Positions 16,645 through 22,711 of a stretch of DNA of 35,616 nucleotides are shown one piece after another (the first letter of the stretch is position 1; each line of letters starts with the position of its first letter). A program made the translations under genes and the position numbers. Below the pieces are notes generated by a model. That model made no database searches. It was not told where the DNA came from and saw only the letters and a list, made by a program, of their open reading frames with translations. Origin of the DNA: Lachnospiraceae bacterium (GTDB taxonomy: Bacteria; Bacillota; Clostridia; Lachnospirales; Lachnospiraceae). The DNA is taken from NCBI GenBank assembly GCA_017387565.1, contig JAFOEY010000021.1:1-35616 (forward strand), in the 5' to 3' direction.

Positions 16645-16842
16645 TTATAACTTGGTTACGTTTACGGCCTGAGGTCCTTTTTCACCTTCAACAACATCGA
16701 ACTCTACAGAAGCGCCTTCTTCTAAGGTCTTGTAACCTTCCATATTAAGTCCTGAGTAGTGAACGAATACATCATTACCTGCTTCGTCAGAGATAAATCC
16801 GTAACCTTTGGGGTTATTAAACCATTTAACTGTACCTTTCAT
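16645..16842 (-). CDS. cspA: Cold-shock protein (CspA family)
   Basis: A 65-residue single cold-shock domain with [20 protein letters not shown] at the N-terminus. RNP1 (KGYGFI) and RNP2 (VFVHYS) single-strand-binding motifs are intact. It acts as a nucleic-acid chaperone. The start has a CGGAGG ribosome binding site. About 140 bases of AT-rich leader lie upstream before the dispersed repeat copy 3. A small palindrome TTATAATT/AATTATAA (16631-16650) overlaps its stop codon. Confidence 0.97.
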   Translation of the reverse strand: MKGTVKWFNNPKGYGFISDEAGNDVFVHYSGLNMEGYKTLEEGASVEFDVVEGEKGPQAVNVTKL

Positions 16843-16986
16843 GTTGATACCTCCGATAAATATAGTGTTGCATCACAACAATGAAAGAATAGCATAGGAG
16901 ACGTAAAAAGTAAAGAAAATATTTGCGCATTTCCGTTTATTCCGTTTACGAAAGTTAGCAAGAGATAATTTTCAGCTATTTATTCT

Positions 16987-17038
16987 ATGATACCAGGATT
17001 GCGAGAACACAAAGTGCGTAGCAATCCGTTGGTATCAT
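16987..17038 (+). repeat. Dispersed palindromic repeat, copy 3 (short form)
   Basis: This compact copy is bounded by perfect inverted ends ATGATACCA and TGGTATCAT and holds only the GGATTGC...GCAATCC hairpin core. It shares about 40 near-identical bases with copies 1 and 2 and shows what the minimal unit is. A further match to the copy 2 right arm (AAAAGGTATTTTGGCCC) may extend to about 17060. Confidence 0.85.
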
Positions 17039-17074
17039 AAAAGGTATTTTGGCCCTGGTATTATATTGAATAAT

Positions 17075-17377
17075 TTATGTTTCATCCTGATTTTGAGGAA
17101 TACGATTAAATACCAGTTCATATCCGTCGCTTCCGTAATTTAAAGAACGGTTTACACGACTGATGGTAGCGGTAGAGGCTCCGGTCTTTTCAGCAATCTC
17201 CAGATAAGTCTTTTTATCGCGCAACATACGTGCAACCTCATAACGCTGAGAAAGCGACAGGAGTTCATTAACCGTACATAAATCTTCAAAAAAAGCATAG
17301 CATTCATCTTTATTCTCTAATGCTAAAATGGCCTGAAAAAGCGAATCAACAGCCTCGTTTTTAATTTTTTTATTCAT
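17075..17377 (-). CDS. yerC: YerC/YecD family TrpR-related regulator
   Basis: The 100-residue protein has the TrpR-like fold signature. Residues about 40-56 (LLSLSQRYEVARMLRDK) and the helix-turn-helix KTYLEIAEKTGASTATISRV are typical of the YerC/YecD family. The first in-frame ATG is 17383, but GAGGA is only one base from it and seven from the ATG at 17377, so 17377 is preferred. No tryptophan-binding role is established for this branch. The promoter at 17433-17461 contains a 15-base palindrome over its -10, which suggests self-regulation. Confidence 0.88.
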   Translation of the reverse strand: MNKKIKNEAVDSLFQAILALENKDECYAFFEDLCTVNELLSLSQRYEVARMLRDKKTYLEIAEKTGASTATISRVNRSLNYGSDGYELVFNRIPQNQDET

Positions 17378-17427
17378 AATCATGTCCTCATTTACTTTAA
17401 CACTGTAAAATTTTAATGTTTTAATAC

Positions 17428-17461
17428 GTGATATTTTATCACATACAAAGAAAAAGGTAAA
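17428..17461 (-). promoter_or_regulatory. yerC promoter with palindrome over the -10
   Basis: On the minus strand, TTTACC (17456-17461), 17 bases and TAAAAT (17433-17438) form a vegetative promoter. The palindrome GTGATATTTTATCAC (17428-17442) covers the -10, a good place for a repressor site. Confidence 0.6.
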
Positions 17462-17569
17462 GTGTCCTCAATTTGATATTTCAAAAAGTGCTTGTAAATG
17501 GAATAGATAAAAAGTATTAATTTGAAATGTTAAATAATGGAAGATCAACTAAAGATAAATTTTAAAACA

Positions 17570-17598
17570 TTTACAAATAGTTTTCATTACTATATAAT
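17570..17598 (+). promoter_or_regulatory. Strong sigma-A promoter upstream of the DUF1836 gene
   Basis: TTTACA (17570-17575), a 17-base spacer and a perfect TATAAT (17593-17598). The next good ribosome binding sites belong to the small frame at 17660 and the DUF1836 gene at 17766, giving a leader of about 160 bases. Confidence 0.75.
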
Positions 17599-17617
17599 GT
17601 GATGTATATAGGGGCAT

Positions 17618-17658
17618 CATACAGAACTCGTCTTGTTTGCAGGGAAGAGTTCTGTATG
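17618..17658 (+). promoter_or_regulatory. 12-bp perfect inverted repeat in the DUF1836 leader
   Basis: CATACAGAACTC (17618-17629) and GAGTTCTGTATG (17647-17658) pair exactly with a 17-base loop, about 13 bases after the expected transcription start. It is not followed by T and is therefore not a terminator; it could be an operator or an mRNA structure. Confidence 0.6.
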
Positions 17659-17659
17659 A

Positions 17660-17776
17660 ATGACCCACCCGCGCATGAGCATGAAGAAATTTTTGCAAAA
17701 AATTGCGGAATGCGAATGCAGGAGAATTGCGGAGCTGCAAGGCAACGGAGTGGAGAGGAATTGCTATGACCATTGA
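17660..17776 (+). CDS. Possible 38-residue leader peptide upstream of the DUF1836 gene
   Basis: An ATG at 17660 opens a 38-codon frame (MTHPRMSMKKFLQKIAECEC...) with an AGGGAAGAG purine stretch upstream. It ends at 17776, overlapping the start of the next gene by 11 bases, which would allow translational coupling. The chain is basic with three Cys. Nothing else supports it, and the frame could be chance. Confidence 0.3.
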   Translation: MTHPRMSMKKFLQKIAECECRRIAELQGNGVERNCYDH

Positions 17777-18362
17777 TAAAGATGATTTATTAAAGAGTAT
17801 CTTGGATAGTTTAGGACGCATGGAACATATTCAGAGTGAAGATATTCCCAATATCGATTTGTATATGGATCAGGTAACAACGTTTATGGATCAGCATCTT
17901 AGGGCGACTACCAGATACCCGGATGAGGATAAGATTCTGACAAAGACCATGATAAACAATTATGCCAAAAATGATTTGTTACCTCCGCCTGTCAAAAAAA
18001 AGTATTCCAAAGAACATGTACTGGTTTTAATCTTTATTTATTATTTTAAGGGTGTTTTATCTATCAGTGATATCAAGGCTTTATTAAAGCCGATAACGGA
18101 AAAGCATTTTCCTAAAGATTCGGATTTGACATTGGAAGATATTTATAATGAAGTGTTTTCCTTGGAAAGTGGACGCATCGACAGTATGAAGGAAGACATT
18201 GTTAAGATGTATCAGGAAAGTGAAAAAACATTTTGTGATGTAGACGATGCGGATAAAGAGTTTTTGCAGAAGTTTTCTTTTATCTGTATGTTAAGTTATG
18301 ATGTTTATGTCAAAAAACTGATGATAGAAAAAATTATTGATGAAATGAAGAGTGAGGTATAA
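17766..18362 (+). CDS. DUF1836 domain protein
   Basis: The 198-residue product starts at the ATG 17766 (MTIDKDDLLKSILDS), chosen over an in-frame upstream ATG at 17703 because GGAGAGGAA sits just before it. The segment KTMINNYAKNDLLPPPVKKKYSKEHVLVL (about 67-95) is the DUF1836 hallmark and resembles a MerR-like winged-helix reading (an N-Y-x-K-x-x-x-L-P-P-P turn). It is probably a cytoplasmic DNA-binding or regulatory protein; the target is unknown. It has its own strong promoter (17570-17598) and leader hairpin and is divergent from yerC. A bidirectional terminator follows at 18445-18526. Confidence 0.88.
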   Translation: MTIDKDDLLKSILDSLGRMEHIQSEDIPNIDLYMDQVTTFMDQHLRATTRYPDEDKILTKTMINNYAKNDLLPPPVKKKYSKEHVLVLIFIYYFKGVLSISDIKALLKPITEKHFPKDSDLTLEDIYNEVFSLESGRIDSMKEDIVKMYQESEKTFCDVDDADKEFLQKFSFICMLSYDVYVKKLMIEKIIDEMKSEV

Positions 18363-18444
18363 AAAGATATAAATAAAAAAGAAGTATAAACGCCAAATAA
18401 GTATTAATGAAAGAAAAAGAAATAAAAGCGTATATATAATAATA

Positions 18445-18526
18445 AAAACCGCTTAAACTGTTCCGGTTTCTAAAATCCAGTCATAAACTGATAATTAGAA
18501 TTCGGTACACAGCTTAAGCGATTTTT
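18445..18526. terminator. Bidirectional terminator, DUF1836 gene / binding-protein gene
   Basis: AAAAACCGCTTAAACTGT (18445-18462) pairs with ACAGCTTAAGCGATTTTT (18509-18526) with one or two mismatches, around a loop that can itself fold (TTCCGG / AATTCGG). T and A tracts flank it on both strands, which suits the convergent genes on either side. Confidence 0.7.
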
Positions 18527-18617
18527 GTTTTGAAAAGAATATGCTTTTCTTATTTATTGGCTTGTGTTATAAATTGATGCATCTATTTCCATTCATAAAA
18601 GAGCCGTGGCAAACAGG

Positions 18618-19613
18618 CTATTCAGCAGCTTTTTTTGCATATTCGGTTGTAACCAGATCTTCATAAGGAACAGGCTGATCCAGTTCTTTGGCATCCATCA
18701 AAATATCCTGTAATAGGATAAAACTGTCTTCTTCAAAAATCAGATTTTCTTTCCAGGTATCTTGTGATTTATATCGTTCTACGATAGAGGTAATCGTCGA
18801 AATCTGGGTTTCTTCAAACTGCGGTGCTATGACTTTTGCAATTTCCTCGGATGAATGCGAATTGACATAGTCCATTCCTTTTTGAAGAGCGTTGGTAAAA
18901 CCTTGGATGATCTTAGGATTTTTTTCCATATAACTGCTTTTGGCACTAAAGGCAGTATAAGGCACATAGCCGGAATCGACACCTAAGGAAGCGACAATGT
19001 AGCCGTCTCCTTTTTCTTCCAATGAGGTTGCAAACGGTTCAAATTCGACTGAAAAATCGCCCTGACCTCCGGAAAATGCTGCAGCAGTTGAACCAAAATC
19101 GATGCTCTGATCAATGTTTAAGTCGGTTTTAGGGTCAATATTATTCATTTTCAGAATATATTCAAATACCATTTCCGGCATGCCACCCTGTCTTCCTCCC
19201 AAAACATTTTTGCCCTTCAAATCTTCCCATTTAAAGTTATCCATGGGTTCTCTGGCAACTAAAAAGTTTCCGGCACGCTGTGTCAATTGTGCAAAGTTTA
19301 CAACATAATCATCGGTATTGCCAAGATAGGTATAGATGGTTGCTTCACTTCCCATAAAACCAATGTCTGCCTCGCCGGATAGGACAGCAGTCATGGTTTT
19401 GTCTGCACCGAAACCGGTTACCAGTTCCAAATCGATTCCTTCGTCGGCAAAATAACCTTCTTCGATTGCAACATACATCGGGGCATAGAAAATGGAATGC
19501 GCTACCTCGTTGAGGGTTACTTTTGTAAGATTGCTCTCTTCCTTTCCGCATCCGGTCATGAGGATGGAAAAAAGCATACTCAAAATGAGTAAAAGTGAAA
19601 TTTTCTTTTTCAT
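18618..19613 (-). CDS. NMT1/THI5-SsuA type ABC substrate-binding lipoprotein
   Basis: The 331-residue product starts at the ATG 19613 (MKKKISLLLILSMLFSILMT, then GCG); AGGGAGA precedes it, unlike the upstream in-frame ATG at 19631. The lipobox is LMTGC. The mature part begins with VTLNEVAHSIFYAPMYVAIE and continues with GYFADEGIDLELV and the GGGADK-like loop GFGADKTM, typical of binding proteins for sulfonates, nitrate, taurine or pyrimidine precursors (NMT1/SsuA). Ligand specificity cannot be read. No permease or ATPase gene is adjacent, so it is an orphan here. It is divergent from the EamA gene. Confidence 0.9.
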   Translation of the reverse strand: MKKKISLLLILSMLFSILMTGCGKEESNLTKVTLNEVAHSIFYAPMYVAIEEGYFADEGIDLELVTGFGADKTMTAVLSGEADIGFMGSEATIYTYLGNTDDYVVNFAQLTQRAGNFLVAREPMDNFKWEDLKGKNVLGGRQGGMPEMVFEYILKMNNIDPKTDLNIDQSIDFGSTAAAFSGGQGDFSVEFEPFATSLEEKGDGYIVASLGVDSGYVPYTAFSAKSSYMEKNPKIIQGFTNALQKGMDYVNSHSSEEIAKVIAPQFEETQISTITSIVERYKSQDTWKENLIFEEDSFILLQDILMDAKELDQPVPYEDLVTTEYAKKAAE

Positions 19614-19716
19614 AATGTCTCCCTGAAACATAAACTTTTACTAATAGGATATTGGAAAGATTGTAAAAGGTTCCTGCATATGCTATTCTCTCATGTGGAA
19701 AAGGAGGCAACATAGT

Positions 19717-20652
19717 ATGTGGATGTGGTTGGTTTTATTATATGGACTAATAAAAGGCGCAAGAGAAATCGTAAAAAAGAAATCCTTGCAATACAGTTCG
19801 GTTGCGGAAGTTTTATTTTTTTACACATTATTTGCATTTTTAATGGTGTTACCGGATTACAAGAATGCAATGGGCATACCCGTACACATGATGGGATGGA
19901 TTTTTTTAAAATCTCTGATTATATTCTGTGCATGGATTTTGAGTTTTAAAGCAATTAAAAAAATGCCAATCAGTCTTTACGGTGTTTTGGATTTGTCCCG
20001 TGTTTTATTTGCGACACTGCTTGGAAGTATTGTATTAAAAGAAATTATGTCAACTAATCAGATCGTTGGACTGTTTCTTGTCGCGACGGGATTATTGTTA
20101 TTGAAAGTACATATTCCTTTGAAAAAGAAGCGGATAAGAGAAAGTAAAAATAAAGAAAAAGCGAATGAAAAGATGACGGAAAAGAAAAATCGCGGAGAAA
20201 TTGTTCGGGATAAGGTTGGGACAGATAAAGTGAAGCCGATAATTGTGATTTTTTCATTGCTTTCATGTATGCTTAATGCTCTGTCCGGTCTGCTTGACAA
20301 GATCTTGATGCAGGATTTAAACAGTTCGCAGCTGCAGTTTTTTTACATGCTCTTTTTGGTTTTACTCTATGGTCTATATATGTGGATTGGAAAAGAAGAG
20401 GTGAATTTAAAGAAAGCAGTCAAAAATCCATGGATATGGTTACTGGCACTTTTATTTGTGATTGCGGATCGTGCGCTGTTTTTGGCAAATGCGGATCCGG
20501 AAAGTAAAATTACTATCATGACTTTGATTAAACAGTCCGGATGTATTGTAACATTGGCAGCAGGAAAATGGATTTATCATGAAAAACACGTTTTACATAG
20601 AGCATTATGCACTGTTTTGGTAGTGGTTGGAATTGTTGTTGCGGTACTGTAA
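19717..20652 (+). CDS. EamA/DMT superfamily transporter
   Basis: The 311-residue protein has about ten hydrophobic segments in two five-helix halves, the drug/metabolite transporter pattern. A strongly basic and charged cytoplasmic linker of about 40 residues (about 134-175, rich in K, E and R) lies between the halves and is longer than usual. The end of each half has the conserved LGSIVLKE-type motif. The ATG at 19717 follows AAAGGAGG at 9 bases; an upstream in-frame ATG at 19693 is rejected for that reason. The substrate is unknown. It diverges from the binding-lipoprotein gene with only about 100 bases between them. Confidence 0.88.
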   Translation: MWMWLVLLYGLIKGAREIVKKKSLQYSSVAEVLFFYTLFAFLMVLPDYKNAMGIPVHMMGWIFLKSLIIFCAWILSFKAIKKMPISLYGVLDLSRVLFATLLGSIVLKEIMSTNQIVGLFLVATGLLLLKVHIPLKKKRIRESKNKEKANEKMTEKKNRGEIVRDKVGTDKVKPIIVIFSLLSCMLNALSGLLDKILMQDLNSSQLQFFYMLFLVLLYGLYMWIGKEEVNLKKAVKNPWIWLLALLFVIADRALFLANADPESKITIMTLIKQSGCIVTLAAGKWIYHEKHVLHRALCTVLVVVGIVVAVL

Positions 20653-20799
20653 TGTTTCTGTATGATAAAAATTTCAACTTCCATATCGACACGGATTGCT
20701 AAATATAATATAATAACTATATCTGAGAGTTCGTGATTTCCATACGGACAGATATAAGAAAACTATAAAGAAATGCCACAAGTGGCAGAGGAGGATTCA

Positions 20800-21501
20800 A
20801 TGGGAGTTATTTCAAGATTTAAAGACATTATGGCAGCAAATTTCAACGCTTTATTGGATAAGGCAGAGGATCCGGCTAAGATGATTGACCAGTATTTAAG
20901 AGACTTAAATGATGACCTTGCAAAGGTTAAAACAGAGACTGCAGGTGTCATTGCAGATGAAAAGGCAGCAAAGAGAAAACTGGATGAATGCGATTCTGAA
21001 ATGGAGAAGATGGACAGATATGCCAGAAAAGCTGTTGCAGCAGGCAATGATGGTGATGCACGTCAGTTTTTAAATAAAAAATCTCAGTTAGCTCAGGAAA
21101 GAACCGCTTTGGAAGCTAATTACAATATGTGTCTTGAAAATTCATACAAGATGCGTGAGATGACCAAAAAACTGGAAAACGACATTGCGGAATTAAAAGG
21201 CAAACAGCAGACTTTAAAAGCAAAACTTGCTGTAGCTGAGACCAAGAAACGCATGAATGAAGTTGGTTCTTCTGCAAAAGGTGCCGGTGCAAGATTGGAT
21301 GCATTCAAGAAAATGGAAGAAAAAGTGGACCGTATGCTGGATGAAGCTGACGCTATGGAAGAACTCAATAAAAGCTCTGAAACATCTGATATCAGCGCAT
21401 TACAGGCTTCTTACGCAGATATGGATGCAAGCTCAGATGTAGAAGATGAATTGGCAGCATTAAAGGCAGAAATGGGTCTTTCTACCGGTGGTCAGGCATA
21501 A
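20800..21501 (+). CDS. pspA: PspA/IM30 family protein
   Basis: The 233-residue, largely coiled-coil protein starts at 20800 (MGVISRFKDIMAANFNALLD) after GAGGAGG; a longer frame from 20773 is not used. The N-terminal helix and the EDPAKMIDQYLRDLNDDLAK segment are PspA hallmarks. PspA-family proteins assemble into rings or rods on stressed membranes. The next gene (21603) encodes an SPFH protein with a zinc ribbon, and the pair resembles the PspA-YdjI pair of Bacillus. TATATCTG/CAGATATA inverted sites (20718-20725 and 20749-20756) lie upstream, near a TATAAT at 20704. Confidence 0.95.
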   Translation: MGVISRFKDIMAANFNALLDKAEDPAKMIDQYLRDLNDDLAKVKTETAGVIADEKAAKRKLDECDSEMEKMDRYARKAVAAGNDGDARQFLNKKSQLAQERTALEANYNMCLENSYKMREMTKKLENDIAELKGKQQTLKAKLAVAETKKRMNEVGSSAKGAGARLDAFKKMEEKVDRMLDEADAMEELNKSSETSDISALQASYADMDASSDVEDELAALKAEMGLSTGGQA

Positions 21502-21602
21502 TGAATTTTGGATATCCGAACAGAAACATGTTCGTGATAGAAAATACAAGTTTATTAGATTTATAAATATTGATTTAGTAAAAATAAAAGGGAGAATAGG
21601 AT

Positions 21603-22589
21603 ATGGGTATTTTTTCAAATCAGTTATTAAATGTTGTTGAATGGGATGAGAAAAAAGAAGGCGTTTTATTCTGGAAATGGCCGAATGATGAAATTAAAAA
21701 AGGTTCTAAGCTGGTGATTCGTCCCGGTCAGGATGCTATCTTTATGTACATGGGAAAAATCGAAGGTGTATTTACCGATGATGGTACATATGATATTGAA
21801 ACACAGATCATTCCTTTCTTATCAAGCTTAAAAGGATTTAAATTCGGTTTCAATTCCGGTATGAGAGCTGAAGTTGTATTTATTAATACCAAAGAGCTTT
21901 TATGCAAATGGGGAACCAAAAATGCAATCAACCTTCCCGCACAGGGTCTTCCCGGTGGTATGCCGATTCGTGCATTTGGTACGTTTAACTGTAGAGTTGT
22001 TGATCACAGCGTGATGCTTGAAAAATTATCCGGCACCATGCAGACATATTGCGTAGAAGATGTCAGAACACGTATTACTTCAAGCCTTGATCAGCTTTTG
22101 ATGAGCTGGATTGCAAAAGAAGGTAAAGATATGTTCAACCTTCAGATCAATGCTCGTGAGATTTCCAAAGGTATTGAAGAAGATCTGGATATGGAAATGC
22201 GCAAAATCGGTGTTGGTATTACCGTATTTACCATTGAAAGCTTTAATTATCCTGAAGAAATCAAAAAGATGCAGGAAAAAGCAGCAGCACAGGCTATGGT
22301 TGGCGATATGAATAAATACAGTCAGATGGCTATGGCAGATTCTATGGGCAAAGGCGGAGGAAACTCCGGTGCAGGCATGGCATCTCAGATGATGGGCATG
22401 CAGATGGGCATGATGATGGGCCAGCAGATGATGAACAATATGGGCATGGGTATGCAGCCTCAGAATCAGCAACCCCAGATGCAGCAGCCGGTCAATAACG
22501 GTGGAGCTGTTCCTAAATTCTGTCCGAACTGCGGAACGCCTACAAATGGTGCTAAATTCTGTAGCAACTGCGGACAAAAGTTAGTATAA
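21603..22589 (+). CDS. SPFH-domain protein with C-terminal zinc ribbon (YdjI-like)
   Basis: The 328-residue product has an SPFH/virion-core-like domain (about 10-240), starting FSNQLLNVVEWDEKKEGVLF and with RPGQDAIFMYMGKIEGVF. A Met/Gly/Gln-rich linker follows (about 250-300, many MMGMQMG-type words), and the chain ends with a zinc ribbon KFCPNCGTPTNGAKFCSNCG. YdjI in B. subtilis has this build and is linked to PspA at the membrane. It follows pspA by about 100 bases with its own AAGGGAGAA ribosome binding site, so one operon is likely. A terminator follows at 22651-22686. Confidence 0.93.
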   Translation: MGIFSNQLLNVVEWDEKKEGVLFWKWPNDEIKKGSKLVIRPGQDAIFMYMGKIEGVFTDDGTYDIETQIIPFLSSLKGFKFGFNSGMRAEVVFINTKELLCKWGTKNAINLPAQGLPGGMPIRAFGTFNCRVVDHSVMLEKLSGTMQTYCVEDVRTRITSSLDQLLMSWIAKEGKDMFNLQINAREISKGIEEDLDMEMRKIGVGITVFTIESFNYPEEIKKMQEKAAAQAMVGDMNKYSQMAMADSMGKGGGNSGAGMASQMMGMQMGMMMGQQMMNNMGMGMQPQNQQPQMQQPVNNGGAVPKFCPNCGTPTNGAKFCSNCGQKLV

Positions 22590-22650
22590 AATGATGCAAT
22601 GGTTACAATTTGGAAACATTTGGTTGGTTGACATAATAACTGACTTTGAT

Positions 22651-22686
22651 GGGCCGGATGAATTGCTTATCCGGTCCATTTTTTTG
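22651..22686 (+). terminator. Terminator after the pspA-SPFH unit
   Basis: GGGCCGGAT and ATCCGGTCC pair around AATTGCT (22651-22677), followed by a run of T (22679-22685). The pcrA ribosome binding site starts only about 15 bases later. Confidence 0.85.
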
Positions 22687-22711
22687 TAAAATACAAAAAC
22701 GGAGTGACACT

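Noticed and set aside
1-17060. The repeated palindromic units as a CRISPR array
   Set aside because: Copies are kilobases apart, in both orientations, with genes between them and no regular spacers or cas genes.
18618-19631. Longer start at 19631 for the binding lipoprotein
   Set aside because: It would put MFQGDI before the signal peptide, and the ribosome binding site AGGGAGA lies inside it, at the right distance for the ATG at 19613.
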